NCBI RefSeq assembly: GCF_000214495.1
Contig: NZ_AFIJ01000008.1
Coordinates: forward strand, 85,074-149,073
Direction: 5' to 3'
DNA from: Megasphaera lornae
Lineage (GTDB): Bacteria > Bacillota > Negativicutes > Veillonellales > Megasphaeraceae
Length of the DNA: 64,000 nucleotides
The notes under the pieces are model-generated. The model did not search any database, was not told where the DNA came from, and was given only the letters and a program-made list of their open reading frames with translations. The translations under genes and the position numbers were made by a program. Shown here piece after piece: positions 44,474 to 54,998 of the stretch (positions are counted from its first letter, which is position 1; every line of letters starts with the position of its first letter).

Positions 44474-45691
44474 CTACACCTCGATTTCTCCGCTCATTAG
44501 TTTGGGTGATAAGCGGTCACGTGCCTGTTGCAGTAAAATAACCTGCTCTGATAAACTTGCAATATTGTCAATGATTGGTTGGATTTGCTTGTTAAACCTT
44601 TCTGCTATTTCCAAATCAGGGATAATAACTGGCATGTTCCTCATATCATTCCAACGTACATAAGGCATTGTAGTGCCGACAGAAATTTGTGTTGCGTAAT
44701 CAACTGTGTCTTTTGTGAATAAAAGCATAGCAAGGTAAGACCAATATGATGGATCTTTTGCGTTTAGAACAAAACAAGTAGTTCTTGTTAATCCTTTATC
44801 TCTTGCCACTACAACTTTATGAAAGTAGGGACGCATAGCACCAAAAATAATATCTCCTTTCTGAAATCCTATAAGAGAACTTTTAGCAAGTGATACGTCA
44901 TTCACCTGAATATAACCAAGTGATTTCTTTGGGATACAATCTATTGGTAGATAATACTTATAATTATCTCTTTTCTCTTTCTTTTCTTTTTTGCCAGAAT
45001 TTATAGCTACATCTCCAAGAACCCCAAAAGTCCAGCCCTCAGGCACACCATCGACAATCTCCACATCCTCATATCCCGGAAAATGCAAATCCACAAACCA
45101 CTCCTTATAAAGCCTCCGGGCTGCTTCTTCGAGAAGTTTAATTTGTTTTTGGTTGTTTTCGATTAGGTCATCATAGGATTTTAGTATATTACCTATTTTC
45201 TTTTGTATTGCTAAATCAGGACAAGGAAAAGACAGACCTTTGATGTGTGCTGGACTTATATTTGCTTGATTTGCAGCACCCCCTGCTTTAGCAGCAAGTT
45301 TGATTTTTACCGCATCTTGAGAAAGATAATAATAGATATAGTTTATATCAGCTTCGGCATTAGCTTTGATGGTTATTTTCCCTACACGCTGGTTTAATAA
45401 TGTTGAGTCAGAATACTTTACTCTTGCAACACGACCTACTACAGATGTCCATTGATTAATATGAGATCCGGTCATAGCAATCAATACATCGTCATAGGAA
45501 AGCATAAATTTCTTTTGTTTTTCAGCCACCTCATTTGAAACATATGTTAAATCATCTAATGTTACGCAAGGAGGACTAATATTCTTTATTTTAATAATAG
45601 GTACACCATTATCTACAAAATCTTTTGTTTTAAAAGCAAAACCTGAGAGTATATCAATGTAATCACCTAATAATTCTTCTTTATAACTCAT
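44474..45691 (-). CDS. hsdS: Type I restriction specificity subunit
   Basis: 405 residues with two target-recognition domains (start LGDYIDILSGFAFKTKDF and second half GVPEGWTFGVLGDVAINSG), each followed by a helical spacer (CPDLAIQKKIGNILKSYDDLIENNQKQIKLLEEAARRLYKEWF and DLEIAERFNKQIQPIIDNIASLSEQ in blocks). It sets the bipartite target of the enzyme. Its start overlaps hsdM by 4 bases. Recognition sequence cannot be predicted here. Confidence 0.95.
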   Translation of the reverse strand: MSYKEELLGDYIDILSGFAFKTKDFVDNGVPIIKIKNISPPCVTLDDLTYVSNEVAEKQKKFMLSYDDVLIAMTGSHINQWTSVVGRVARVKYSDSTLLNQRVGKITIKANAEADINYIYYYLSQDAVKIKLAAKAGGAANQANISPAHIKGLSFPCPDLAIQKKIGNILKSYDDLIENNQKQIKLLEEAARRLYKEWFVDLHFPGYEDVEIVDGVPEGWTFGVLGDVAINSGKKEKKEKRDNYKYYLPIDCIPKKSLGYIQVNDVSLAKSSLIGFQKGDIIFGAMRPYFHKVVVARDKGLTRTTCFVLNAKDPSYWSYLAMLLFTKDTVDYATQISVGTTMPYVRWNDMRNMPVIIPDLEIAERFNKQIQPIIDNIASLSEQVILLQQARDRLSPKLMSGEIEV

Positions 45692-47508
45692 AACCCCATC
45701 TCCTTCAAATTCTGCGAGATGGTATCCATGAGGTCATTTGATTCTGCTTGTAAAGACAATAATTCCTTGTGGATTTCAGCCATGCGTTCTTCAAAGTCCA
45801 ACCCATCATCTTCAACCGGTGCCACGCCGACATAGGCTCCCGGCGTCAGTGACCAGCCTTTTTCTTCAATCTCCGAAAGGGATGCTATTTTACAAAGACC
45901 GGGAACATCGGCATAGACGCCGTCGCCGAATTTTTCATAGAGCCGGTTGGCTTCCTTGGCGATGGTGAGGGTTTCGGTAATTTCTGCAATCTTTGCATCA
46001 TAGGCTTCCTGCGTTTTTCTCTTTTCACGCTTTTCAGCTGCTTCGACTGCTTTCTTGGCTTCTACCCGAAGGACTTTTGCTTTCTCTGATAATTCATGTA
46101 CCTGTTCGGCGAACGCCTTATCACTGCCCAGAGCAGCGTGATATTCATTAAGAAGGGCCGCGTATTTATCGACCTCACCACGATAGAGCCATACAATGGC
46201 ATTCAAGTTTTTAAGTTGCCAATCCGTCCATTCGTTCAGCGTACGGTCGACAACTGTATAATAATTTCTGGCATCGATGAAAAGAACCTTGTCCTTGATA
46301 GGCGCCGCTTTTCCCTTATCAAAGAACCAAAGGGAACAAGGTAATGATTTGGTATAGAAAAAGTTATTCCCTACACTAACCATGGCATCGACATGACCGG
46401 TTTTCACAAGACTTTCTCTGATGGTTTTATCTTTGCCTTGACTATCGGTAGCAGAGGAGGCCATGACGAAACCGGCACGACCTGTTTCGTTCAGGTAACT
46501 ATAGAAGTAAGAAATCCAAAGATAATTCGCATTTCCCACTTCTTTATGTTTATTAATGCTTGGCATACCGAACGGCAACCGCTTGGCACTTTCACAGGAT
46601 TCGGCCTTTACCTTGTCTACATTGAAAGGGGGATTTGCCATTACATAATCGCAACAACCGGCAAGGTTGTGGGCATCGTAATAGAAAGTATTCGCTTGGT
46701 CACCGGATTTGATAAGGACTGTTAGTCCATGAACTGCCATATTCATCAGGCAAAGCTGCGCATTATATTCAACCTTTTCCTGACCATAAAAAGTCATGGT
46801 GCTGGTTGCATTCATTCCTGTAGCATTGACAAAATCCCCTGATTGAATGAACATACCGCCGCTGCCGCAGGCCGGGTCGAGTAAGACGCCACCGGTAGGT
46901 TCAATAATATTAACAATCATCTTGACAAGCGATTTAGGTGTGAAGAAAACACCGTCATCTGATGCGATGTTCTTGGCAAATTTATTTAAGAAGTACTCAT
47001 AGATTCTGCCGATAATATCGCCGCCGATTTCATCAAGAGCAGCGTTATTAAAGATACGAAGAAGATCTGATAAAATCTCATCAGAGAAATCAGTATAGCT
47101 GTTAGGCAGTACACCCACTAACTGTTCTCTCTGGTCTTCGATGAGCTGCATAGCGTTATTGACTACTTCTCCTAAACTAGTCATGCTGTGACCGTCTTTA
47201 TTAACAAGTCCGGCAGCAGAAATATCTTCCGGAAGATTCAACAAGTAATCATACTGTGCTTCTTTAGGAAGATATAAGGCACTTTTTGCTGCGAAATCAC
47301 TTGCCTCAACAGGCATCACGCGACCGCCGCGAGAGGGACGTCCTTGTAAGATTTCTCGTTCCACCATTTTGTATCTGCTATAGGCGTAGCGTAGGAAAAT
47401 CAGTCCCAGTACAGGCATACAATATTGATTGGATGTCAGCTTGGAACCGGCACGCAATAAGTCCGCAGATTCCCATAAATCCGATTCAAGTTTTCTTATA
47501 TTAATCAT
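45688..47508 (-). CDS. hsdM: Type I DNA methyltransferase, M subunit
   Basis: 606 residues from ATG 47508 (GGATG ribosome site); the frame extends upstream without support. N-terminal helical domain LESDLWESADLLRAGSKLTSNQYCMPVLGLIFLRY, motif I LLDPACGSGGMFIQSGDF near residue 215 and catalytic motif IV MANPPFNVDKV near residue 295, typical N6-adenine enzyme. The C-terminal third has a coiled coil (KAKVLRVEAKKAVEAAEKREKRKTQ). Starts one base after the small XRE gene. Confidence 0.96.
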   Translation of the reverse strand: MINIRKLESDLWESADLLRAGSKLTSNQYCMPVLGLIFLRYAYSRYKMVEREILQGRPSRGGRVMPVEASDFAAKSALYLPKEAQYDYLLNLPEDISAAGLVNKDGHSMTSLGEVVNNAMQLIEDQREQLVGVLPNSYTDFSDEILSDLLRIFNNAALDEIGGDIIGRIYEYFLNKFAKNIASDDGVFFTPKSLVKMIVNIIEPTGGVLLDPACGSGGMFIQSGDFVNATGMNATSTMTFYGQEKVEYNAQLCLMNMAVHGLTVLIKSGDQANTFYYDAHNLAGCCDYVMANPPFNVDKVKAESCESAKRLPFGMPSINKHKEVGNANYLWISYFYSYLNETGRAGFVMASSATDSQGKDKTIRESLVKTGHVDAMVSVGNNFFYTKSLPCSLWFFDKGKAAPIKDKVLFIDARNYYTVVDRTLNEWTDWQLKNLNAIVWLYRGEVDKYAALLNEYHAALGSDKAFAEQVHELSEKAKVLRVEAKKAVEAAEKREKRKTQEAYDAKIAEITETLTIAKEANRLYEKFGDGVYADVPGLCKIASLSEIEEKGWSLTPGAYVGVAPVEDDGLDFEERMAEIHKELLSLQAESNDLMDTISQNLKEMGL

Positions 47509-47509
47509 T

Positions 47510-47719
47510 TTAATCATCCTTCGCAGTAAATTCCCACATATCATTGGGCGTGCAGTGTAACGCCGTACGGAGGCCCGCCGCTTTTGCCGGCGATAGATAT
47601 TGACCCGTGCGCAATTTAGTAATAATATTCGCGGAAATATTGCTCATTCTCATTAAAACCTGATTGGAAATATCTTTTTCCGGTATACGATGTACGCGTT
47701 TGTTAGCATGGAAAGCCAT
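47510..47719 (-). CDS. Small XRE-type regulator heading the hsd operon
   Basis: 69 residues from ATG 47719 behind AAGGAG; longer starts lack a site. ISNQVLMRMSNISANIITKLRTGQYLSPAKAAGLRTALHCTPNDMWEF is a compact Cro-type HTH of the type found in YozG-like and controller proteins. Stop lies one base before hsdM. It probably controls the hsd operon, delaying restriction after entry, in the way C proteins do; this is inference from position. Confidence 0.75.
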   Translation of the reverse strand: MAFHANKRVHRIPEKDISNQVLMRMSNISANIITKLRTGQYLSPAKAAGLRTALHCTPNDMWEFTAKDD

Positions 47720-48013
47720 AGGGGTCTCCTTATTTTCTCCATTCATACTAGCACGATGCCGGGAATATAGCAACGCGGTAAACGCTTGTTTGCTTCCTAT
47801 GACCGGGAACCGATGGCACCGGCGAACCGGCGCGAAGTCCTCGCAGGATGTATTTCGGGCGCACAAGAAGAAGGCCGTACGGCAGAGGCTTTCCGGAAAG
47901 CCGTTCTCTACGTAAAAGCGACGTAGCCGGTAGCAGTACCGATTACGCCGCTAATAGTTTAGGTAGTAAATCTCTAAGTGCATGCCCTTTACGGGCGATT
48001 GTTTGTACGATGC
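47720..48013. other. Gap between the hsd operon and ychF
   Basis: No gene I can support. A plus-strand frame around 47815-47926 (ANRREVLAGCISGAQEEGRTAEAFRKAVLYVKAT, in blocks) looks like a protein fragment without a start and may be another phage or mobile remnant. Confidence 0.35.
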
Positions 48014-49120
48014 TCAGACATTAAAGCGGAAATAGGTTACGTCGCCGTCCTGCATGAGGTACTCTTTTCCTTCCAAGCGGACCAGGCCTTTTTCTTTGGC
48101 CGCCTGTTCGCCGCCGCAGGCAATCAGGTCGGTATAGGATACGATTTCGGCACGAATGAAGCCCCGCTCTATATCGGTATGGATTTTTCCCGCCGCTTTT
48201 TGCGCTTTCGTGCCTTTGACAATGGTCCAGGCACGCACTTCATCGGCGCCGGCCGTAAAGAAATTAATCAATCCCAAGAGGGAATAGCCGGCTTTGATCA
48301 GCTTGGTCAATCCCGACTCGGAAAGACCTAATTCTTCCAGAAAGGCGGCGGCTTCGTCGTCGGGAAGTTCGGCGATTTCCGCTTCGATTTTAGCGGAAAC
48401 GGCCACGACTTGCGCCCCTTCGGCGGCGGCGAAGGCGGTCAGTTTCTGTACCAGCGGATTGGCGTCCGGTTGCGCCGCTTCGTCTTCCGCTACATTAGCA
48501 ATGTATAAAATCGGTTTGATGGTGAGGAGATTTAATTCTTTCACGGTCTGTTTTTCTTCGTCCTGCAGGGCTACTTTGCGGACCGGTTCGCCCGCTTCCA
48601 GGGCGGTAAGAATTTTTTGCAGCACGGCCAATTCCGCCTTGGCCGCTTTGTCGCCGCATTGCGCTATTTTGGCGAGGCGATCGACGCGGCGCTGTACCGT
48701 TTCCAGATCGGCCAAACATAGTTCCGTATTGATGATGTCAATATCACGCAACGGATCGACGGATCCGGATACATGGGTAATGTTGTCGTCTTCAAAGCAA
48801 CGAACCACTTCGGCGATGGCATCGGTTTCCCGAATATGGCTGAGGAATTTATTGCCCAGCCCTTCGCCTTTGGAGGCGCCCGCTACCAGTCCGGCAATAT
48901 CGACGAACCGCATGACGGCGGGAATTGTTTTTTTTGGATGATACATGTTGGTGAGGGTGCGGAGTCGCGCATCCGGCACTTCCACTACACCCACATTCGG
49001 TTCAATGGTACAGAAGGGGTAATTGGCCGCTTCCGCACCGGCTTTGGTAATGGCATTAAATAAGGTACTTTTGCCGACATTCGGCAAGCCGACAATGCCT
49101 ACTTCTAAATTGGTACTCAC
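48014..49120 (-). CDS. ychF: Ribosome-binding ATPase YchF
   Basis: 368 residues starting at GTG 49120 behind AAAGGTGG. G1 [16 protein letters not shown]3 [17 protein letters not shown], the altered G4 NVAE (in place of NKxD, hence ATP preference), a coiled-coil insert, and C-terminal TGS domain ending [12 protein letters not shown] conserved ribosome-linked P-loop protein of the Obg family. Follows dapL by 13 bases on the same strand. Confidence 0.97.
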   Translation of the reverse strand: MSTNLEVGIVGLPNVGKSTLFNAITKAGAEAANYPFCTIEPNVGVVEVPDARLRTLTNMYHPKKTIPAVMRFVDIAGLVAGASKGEGLGNKFLSHIRETDAIAEVVRCFEDDNITHVSGSVDPLRDIDIINTELCLADLETVQRRVDRLAKIAQCGDKAAKAELAVLQKILTALEAGEPVRKVALQDEEKQTVKELNLLTIKPILYIANVAEDEAAQPDANPLVQKLTAFAAAEGAQVVAVSAKIEAEIAELPDDEAAAFLEELGLSESGLTKLIKAGYSLLGLINFFTAGADEVRAWTIVKGTKAQKAAGKIHTDIERGFIRAEIVSYTDLIACGGEQAAKEKGLVRLEGKEYLMQDGDVTYFRFNV

Positions 49121-49133
49121 TGTTATACCACCT

Positions 49134-50375
49134 TTATCGGAATAATTTCAGATCGGCAATCCGCGCGATGGCCCGGATTGTATTTTCACGAGTGCCGAAA
49201 GCGGTGAGTCGCAAATACCCTTCGCCGTGCGGTCCGAAGCCTTCTCCGGGAGTGGTTACGACGTGCGCTTTCGTCAGCAGTAAATCAAAGAAATCCCAGC
49301 TTTTCATGCCGTTCGGGGTTTGTACCCAGGCATAGGGCGAGTTGGTCGCGCCGTACACGGTAAAGCCCGCGTTTTGTAAGCCGTCGCGAATAATATGGGC
49401 ATTTTCCATATAATAGGCGACATCCGCCAGGCACTGCGCCCGGCCTTCCGGGGAATAATAGGCTTCGGCGGCGCGTTGCACGACATACGGCGTCCCGTTG
49501 AAGAAGGTGCATTGCCGCCGATACCAGAGCGGATTCAGGGCGACCGCCCGGCCGTCCGCCGTGTACGCTTTACAAGCATGCGGCACGACTACGTAGGCGC
49601 AACGCGTACCGGTAAAGCCGGCACATTTGGAATAGGAGCGAAGCTCAATGGCCACTTCTTCGGCACCGGGAATTTCAAAAATGCTGTGCGGTACATCGGC
49701 TTCGGTAATATAGGTTTCATATGCCGAATCGTAAATAATAATGAATTTATTTTCTTTGGCCGCCTGTACCCAATCGGTCAATTCCCGGCGCGACATGGCA
49801 GTACCTGTCGGGTTGCTCGGATTGCACAAATAGACAATATCCGTCTTTTCTTTCGGCGGCTGCGCTTTAAAGCCGTTTTCCGCCGTGCAGGGCAGGTATA
49901 CGACCCGGTCGTACTGCTTTTTTGCCGCATTATAGTCGCCCGTATGGCCGGCCATGACGTTGGAGTCCAGGTATACGGGGTAGACCGGATCGGCAACGGC
50001 AAAGGTCAAATCGTTCCCGAAAATTTCCTGAATGCAGGCGACATCCGTTTTGGCGCCGTCACTGACGAACACTTCATCGGCCTGCAGAGAGACGTTGCGC
50101 GATTCATAGTCGCCTTTAATAATGGCACGGCGTAAAAATTCATAGCCCTGTTCCGGGCCGTAGCCGCGAAACGTGGCGGCCTGTCCCATTTCATCTACGG
50201 CTTTATGCATGGCGGCGACAATGGCCGGCGCCAAAGGTCGGGTGACGTCGCCGATGCCGAGACGAATGATTTCGGCCTCCGCATGAGCCTCGGAAAAACG
50301 TGCCACTTTTTTGGCAATGTCGGCAAACAGGTAGTTGCCGGGAAGTTTTAAATAATTTTCATTTACGTGAGCCAT
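49134..50375 (-). CDS. dapL: LL-diaminopimelate aminotransferase
   Basis: 413 residues. Starts [73 protein letters not shown] and the PLP lysine in [14 protein letters not shown] near residue 248 match DapL. It makes LL-DAP directly from tetrahydrodipicolinate, the short lysine/peptidoglycan route. AAGGAGGG precedes the ATG. Operon with ychF is suggested by spacing. Confidence 0.97.
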   Translation of the reverse strand: MAHVNENYLKLPGNYLFADIAKKVARFSEAHAEAEIIRLGIGDVTRPLAPAIVAAMHKAVDEMGQAATFRGYGPEQGYEFLRRAIIKGDYESRNVSLQADEVFVSDGAKTDVACIQEIFGNDLTFAVADPVYPVYLDSNVMAGHTGDYNAAKKQYDRVVYLPCTAENGFKAQPPKEKTDIVYLCNPSNPTGTAMSRRELTDWVQAAKENKFIIIYDSAYETYITEADVPHSIFEIPGAEEVAIELRSYSKCAGFTGTRCAYVVVPHACKAYTADGRAVALNPLWYRRQCTFFNGTPYVVQRAAEAYYSPEGRAQCLADVAYYMENAHIIRDGLQNAGFTVYGATNSPYAWVQTPNGMKSWDFFDLLLTKAHVVTTPGEGFGPHGEGYLRLTAFGTRENTIRAIARIADLKLFR

Positions 50376-50521
50376 AGGTAGCCCTCCTTACTTTCATACT
50401 TGTTAACATCCTCTATTTTACTACATCGCCGGCGGCTTGAAAAGAAACCGGCCGGGAGAATTGTCGACAACCTGCGCGGGTCGGCCCGGAACGGCAGCGG
50501 TCATTTACAAGGAACATAAAC

Positions 50522-51739
50522 TCATTCATATCGCAAGGCGTCAATGGGATCTTTCAGGGCCGCTTTGCGGGCCGGATAGAGGCCGAAAAAAATGCCGGTG
50601 CCGACGGAAAAGGCAAAGGAGAGAAGAATGGGGAAGAGGGTGATTTGCGTTTCTATATTGCCGATCCCCGAAAGCAGTCGGGCCGAGAGGCAACCGACGG
50701 CAATGCCCGCTAAGCCGCCCAGGACACTGATGACGACGGATTCGATGAGAAATTGCAGCATAATGGCGGCGTAGGTTGCGCCCAGCGCTTTGCGGATGCC
50801 GATTTCGCGCGTTCGTTCCGTGACGGAAACCAGCATAATATTCATAATGCCGATGCCGCCGACCAGTAACGAAATGGCGGCAATACTGCCGAGAAACAGG
50901 GTGAGCATGGCGCCGGTTTTGTGCAGGGTTTGCTGAATGCTTTGTAAGGTCTGGACGGTAAAGTCGTCATCCTGTCCGGGTTGTATATGGTGCCGCTGTC
51001 GCATAATATTGATTACCGCGCCCTGCACGCCGTCAATATAAGGCGGCGTATCGACCTGCATCATAATGCCCTGCAAATAGGTGATGCCCAGAAGCCGTTC
51101 CTGCGCCGTTGTCAGAGGAATCAGGATGACATCGTCCTGATCGTCGCCCCAGACGGAAGCGCCTTTGCTGTCCAGGACGCCGATAATGCGGTAAGGCTGG
51201 CCGCTGATCCGTACCGTTTGCCCGACCGGATTTTGACTTTGGAAGAGTTTTTTGGCGACCGTTAAGCCGAGTACGGCCACGCGCCGGCGCGAGTGCAGAT
51301 CGTCGGCGGTTAAAAAGAGGCCCGAGCGGGTCGCCAGATTGCGGATATACAAGTAATCCGGCGTGACGCCGTACAGCGTAGTCGTCCAATTTTTATTTCC
51401 CGCCACGAGGGGAACGGTCTGATTGACGACCGGGGATAAGTGCGCAATATGGGGAATTTCTTTGGCGATTGCCGCCGCATCGTCCAAGGTTAAGGTTCGG
51501 TCGGAGCCGGCGGCACCCTGTACATCATCCGAATCGGCACTGCCGGGGAGAAGCATGACCATATTACTGCCCATGCCGGAAATGGAATCGGTAATATTTT
51601 TTTTCACGCCCATGCCGATGGCCACCATAATAATGACGGCCGCCACGCCGATAATCATTCCCAGCATGGTCAGGAGGGAGCGCAGGCGATTGGCCAATAA
51701 AGAAGTCAACGCCATGTGAATACTTTCGCTAAACCACAT
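50522..51739 (-). CDS. MacB-type ABC transporter permease
   Basis: About 405 residues from ATG 51739, whose first codons overlap the end of the ATPase gene. One N-terminal membrane helix (LTMLGMIIGVAAVIIMVAIGMGV), a large periplasmic MacB_PCD domain with LGLTVAKKLFQSQNPVGQTVRI, and three C-terminal helices (FLGSIAAISLLVGGIGIMNIMLVSVTERTREIGIRKALGA... in blocks). Couples ATP hydrolysis in the cytoplasm to periplasmic movement. Here ATPase and permease are separate genes, unlike fused E. coli MacB. Confidence 0.92.
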   Translation of the reverse strand: MWFSESIHMALTSLLANRLRSLLTMLGMIIGVAAVIIMVAIGMGVKKNITDSISGMGSNMVMLLPGSADSDDVQGAAGSDRTLTLDDAAAIAKEIPHIAHLSPVVNQTVPLVAGNKNWTTTLYGVTPDYLYIRNLATRSGLFLTADDLHSRRRVAVLGLTVAKKLFQSQNPVGQTVRISGQPYRIIGVLDSKGASVWGDDQDDVILIPLTTAQERLLGITYLQGIMMQVDTPPYIDGVQGAVINIMRQRHHIQPGQDDDFTVQTLQSIQQTLHKTGAMLTLFLGSIAAISLLVGGIGIMNIMLVSVTERTREIGIRKALGATYAAIMLQFLIESVVISVLGGLAGIAVGCLSARLLSGIGNIETQITLFPILLSFAFSVGTGIFFGLYPARKAALKDPIDALRYE

Positions 51740-52436
51740 CCATGACGACCCCCTTTCCTTCATCGCGGGTAATAGTCCCGTCACGCAGCAATAATTGCCG
51801 CTCCGCGGCGGCCGCTATTTCCGGTTCGTGGGTCACTAAAATCACGGTTTTTTTCTGTGCCTGCAAGTCTTTTAACAGGCTCATAATGTCCTGCGTAGAG
51901 CGCGTGTCCAAATTTCCCGTAGGTTCGTCCGCCATAATAAGCGGCGGATTATGAACCAGCGCCCGGGCAATGGCCACCCGTTGCCGCTGGCCGCCCGAAA
52001 GCTCGGTCGGTGTATGTTTCCGCCAAGACGTAAGGCCCACGTCGGCCAACATCCGTTCGGCGCGGTACGTCCGTTCCCGGCGCGGCACGCCTGCATAGAC
52101 CAGGGGCAGGGCGACGTTTTCCAAGGCGGAAAGACGCGGTAACAGATTGAAATTTTGAAAGACGAAGCCTATATCGCGGTTACGCGTATGGGCCAATTCA
52201 TCATCCGTCAATCGGGATACTTCACGCCCTCCCAGCAAATACGAGCCCGTATGGGGGCGGTCCAAACACCCGAGAATATTCATGAGCGTCGATTTTCCCG
52301 AGCCGGAAGGCCCCATCAGCGCGACAAACTCGCCGGCACGGATGGTTAAATCAATGTCCCGCAGGGCGGTGAACTGTTGCCCGCCCATCGTATAGGTTTT
52401 GCTGATATGATGGAGTATAATGATAGGTTCCGACAT
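51729..52436 (-). CDS. MacB/LolD-type ABC transporter ATPase
   Basis: 235 residues from ATG 52436 (AGAGGT upstream). Walker [23 protein letters not shown], signature [16 protein letters not shown], Walker [15 protein letters not shown]-loop VTHEPEIA. Sits between the adaptor gene (10 bases) and the permease (overlap), so the three make one exporter. Confidence 0.95.
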   Translation of the reverse strand: MSEPIIILHHISKTYTMGGQQFTALRDIDLTIRAGEFVALMGPSGSGKSTLMNILGCLDRPHTGSYLLGGREVSRLTDDELAHTRNRDIGFVFQNFNLLPRLSALENVALPLVYAGVPRRERTYRAERMLADVGLTSWRKHTPTELSGGQRQRVAIARALVHNPPLIMADEPTGNLDTRSTQDIMSLLKDLQAQKKTVILVTHEPEIAAAAERQLLLRDGTITRDEGKGVVMDVV

Positions 52437-52445
52437 AAGCAACCT

Positions 52446-53546
52446 CTAAAATAACGAATCTTCTTCCGGCTTGGAGGCGGTAGCATAGGCCATGGCTACG
52501 CGATCGCCGAGATGTAAGCCGTTACGAATTTCTACATATTTGTCACTGTATATACCGGTCGTGACCGGTACTTGTTCCTGCGTGCCGTCCGCCTGCATTT
52601 TGGTTACCGTCGTGCCGCGGGCATCGGTTTTCAAAGCGGCCAGGGGCAGCACCGGTACATGGTCGGCAGTGGCGGTAGTAATGGCCACCCGCGCCGTCAT
52701 GCCCAAGCGCAACAGATTTTCCGGATCCTGTACGGCCAGGGTCACTTCGTAGTAAATCACGGACGGCGCATTGCCCGTACGGTCGCCCGTATTGTCCGGA
52801 TCCCAGGAATTATTCGTGTCCGTTTGGGAAATTTTCACGACGCGGGCCGTGAATTTTTTCCCGCCGTACGCATCGACCGTAAAGGAAGCGGTTTGCCCCG
52901 CTTTAATTTTGCCGATATCCGTTTCGTCGACTTTGGCAACAATTTGTTTTTGTCCCGTATCGGCCAACCGCATGAGGACCGTACCGCCGCCGTTCCCCTG
53001 CGAGGCCATGGTGCCGACGCTTTTGGGCGCCCCGACGACGACGCCGTTCATGGAAGCCCGAATCACGGTTTCATTCATTTCGGCCCGCGCTTCGGACAAC
53101 GCGCTGACGGCGGCTTCATAATCGGCGCGGGCATCTTCCATGGCGGCCTGCGAGCCGGCCCCGGCCCGATACAGGGTCGCCGCGCGCTCGTAGACGGCCC
53201 GCGTATTGCCCACTTTGATTTGCGCCTGCACCAGTTTGGCGCGATAATCGGCATCGTCTAAAATCGCAATGACTTGGCCCGCTTTGACCGTGTCATTTTC
53301 TTTTACGCATACCTGCTTTACACGGGCCGTAATTTTGGGCACTACTTCGACCGCTTCGACCGGACTGACCGTGCCGGTCGCCGTCACCTGCGACGTAATA
53401 TTCATGGCCGTGACGGTAAAGGTTTCCGTCGGCACGGCGGCGGCCGGTTGTCGGTGTTGCCGCAGATAGACCGCGACCGTGCCGAGAACGGCGACCAGTA
53501 TACAGAGAATGATAATACTTATTTTTTTTCTATGCAAATTATTCAT
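52446..53546 (-). CDS. MacA-like periplasmic adaptor (HlyD/RND family)
   Basis: 366 residues. N-terminal anchor ISIIILCILVAVLGTVAVYL, then TSQVTATGTVSPVEAVEVVPKITARVKQVCVKENDTVKAGQVIA lipoyl half, an alpha-hairpin (VQAQIKVGNTRAVYERAATLYRAGAGSQAAMEDARADYEAAVSALSEARAEM in blocks), second lipoyl half and beta-barrel domains. Links the inner-membrane permease to an outer-membrane channel, which fits a diderm cell; no TolC gene is in this window. Confidence 0.93.
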   Translation of the reverse strand: MNNLHRKKISIIILCILVAVLGTVAVYLRQHRQPAAAVPTETFTVTAMNITSQVTATGTVSPVEAVEVVPKITARVKQVCVKENDTVKAGQVIAILDDADYRAKLVQAQIKVGNTRAVYERAATLYRAGAGSQAAMEDARADYEAAVSALSEARAEMNETVIRASMNGVVVGAPKSVGTMASQGNGGGTVLMRLADTGQKQIVAKVDETDIGKIKAGQTASFTVDAYGGKKFTARVVKISQTDTNNSWDPDNTGDRTGNAPSVIYYEVTLAVQDPENLLRLGMTARVAITTATADHVPVLPLAALKTDARGTTVTKMQADGTQEQVPVTTGIYSDKYVEIRNGLHLGDRVAMAYATASKPEEDSLF

Positions 53547-53652
53547 TTGGGCGCTCCTTCACGCATGATATAGGCATAGTATAGCATGTTCGGACAAAAT
53601 AGGAAATGACATATACATAATAAAGGAACTCATTATCTTTTTCGGAAAACGG

Positions 53653-53682
53653 TTGTCAAGCGTAAAATACCTATGCTATACT
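53653..53682 (+). promoter_or_regulatory. Promoter of the CytX-like gene
   Basis: TTGTCA at 53653-53658 and TATACT at 53677-53682 with an 18-bp spacer and an extended -10 TG. I looked for and did not find a TPP riboswitch core in this leader. Confidence 0.6.
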
Positions 53683-53756
53683 ACTCCATATCAGTATACT
53701 TTGTATGCGGAACTATGCAAGTGCGACGGCGGCAAAGAGAGAAAGAAGGTGGCAGT

Positions 53757-54941
53757 GTGGAAACACAAGAAACAAAATCTTCAGCCTTTTCGTTAGGGCT
53801 GTTATGGTTCGGCGCCGGTGTGTCGATTGCCGAAATTTTGACGGGCATGCTGGTGGCGCCTTTAGGATTCGCCAAAGGGTTGGCGGCGATTCTCCTCGGG
53901 CATATTATCGGCGGTATGGTCATGTACGGCGCCGGGCTTATCGGTGCCCGACGCCGGGAAAGCGCCATGGAAACGGTGCGTATTTCCTTCGGCCGCGGCG
54001 GCGGACGCTTTTTTTCGGTATTGAACGTCATTCAGCTTATCGGGTGGACGGCGGTCATGATTGTCAGTGCGGCCCATGCGGCCAATCTTATTCGGCCTTG
54101 GGGCATGACGACCTGGAGTGTCATTGTGGGCCTGTTAATTATTATTTGGATTGCCTTGGGGATTAAAAATTTAAACAAAGTGAATGTGGCGGTGATTACC
54201 TTGCTGTTTCTCCTGACGGTGGTTCTGAGTGTGACTGTCGGGCGGGGACACGGCGGCTTTCCGGTCGGCCCGCCGATTACCTTCGGCGGCGCCGTGGAAA
54301 TGGCGGTGGCCATGCCCTTGTCGTGGTTGCCCGTGATTGCCGATTATACGCGCCGGGCCGAGCATCCGGTGCGGGGAACGCTGGTCGCCTGCACGGCGTA
54401 TTTTATTGCCGGCATGTGGATGTTCCTCATCGGCATGGGGGCGGTCATTTTTACGGGCGAAAATGATATTGCCGCCGTGATGGTGAAAGCCGGATTGGGA
54501 CTTTGCGGCATTCTCATTGTGCTGTTGTCGACGGTAACGACGACTTTTTTGGATGCGTTTTCCGCCGGTGTCAGTGCCCGGAGCTTATGGGATACGGCGC
54601 CGGAAAACGCGACCAAGGGCATGGCAATTATTGCCACCGTCCTGGGAGTAGTGATTGCCGTGACGGCGTCACAGCAAACGTATCAGGACTTTTTGTATTT
54701 TATCGGGTCCGTGTTTGCGCCTATGACGGCGATTTTATTGGCCGATTATTTTATTCTTCATCGGGACCGGAGCCGGGAACGGCTTAACCTGCTGAATCTG
54801 GTGTTGTGGGGTATCGGCTTTATCGTCTATCGCTGCCTTATGACGGTCGACACGCCGCTGGGAATTACCTTCCCCGTCATTGTACTCATTATGATCGGCA
54901 GTACGATTGTGCATGGGATAGAGAAAAAAATCCGCTCGTAA
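53757..54941 (+). CDS. cytX: CytX-like nucleobase/hydroxymethylpyrimidine permease
   Basis: 394 residues from GTG 53757 behind AGAAGGTGG; ATG 53715 in the same frame is possible. Twelve membrane segments of the NCS1 (cytosine/purine permease) type: LGLLWFGAGVSIAEILTGMLVAPLGFAKGL at the start, then SWLPVIADYTRRAEHPVRGT, TTTFLDAFSAGVS and FAPMTAILLADYFILHRDR. The short length and YTRRAE context match the putative HMP transporter CytX rather than CodB. Without thiamine genes or a TPP switch nearby the substrate stays open. Confidence 0.82.
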   Translation: METQETKSSAFSLGLLWFGAGVSIAEILTGMLVAPLGFAKGLAAILLGHIIGGMVMYGAGLIGARRRESAMETVRISFGRGGGRFFSVLNVIQLIGWTAVMIVSAAHAANLIRPWGMTTWSVIVGLLIIIWIALGIKNLNKVNVAVITLLFLLTVVLSVTVGRGHGGFPVGPPITFGGAVEMAVAMPLSWLPVIADYTRRAEHPVRGTLVACTAYFIAGMWMFLIGMGAVIFTGENDIAAVMVKAGLGLCGILIVLLSTVTTTFLDAFSAGVSARSLWDTAPENATKGMAIIATVLGVVIAVTASQQTYQDFLYFIGSVFAPMTAILLADYFILHRDRSRERLNLLNLVLWGIGFIVYRCLMTVDTPLGITFPVIVLIMIGSTIVHGIEKKIRS

Positions 54942-54957
54942 GAACGTGACGGGCAAA

Positions 54958-54994
54958 ACAAAGAACCGACAAGCACGGCTTGTCGGTTCTTTGT
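54958..54994. terminator. Bidirectional terminator between cytX and the PBP gene
   Basis: ACAAAGAACCGACAAG and its complement form a perfect 16-bp stem around CACGG, with T-rich flanks on both strands, between two convergent genes. Confidence 0.88.
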
Positions 54995-54998
54995 TTGC

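Noticed and set aside
48294-48941. 215-codon plus-strand ORF opposite ychF
   Set aside because: Ser/Ala/Thr-rich antisense shadow of ychF.
49395-50135. 246-codon plus-strand ORF opposite dapL
   Set aside because: Antisense shadow; dapL is complete with PLP motif and ribosome site.
53573-53756. TPP riboswitch before the CytX-like gene
   Set aside because: No CTGAGA-type core or matching second arm in the leader.
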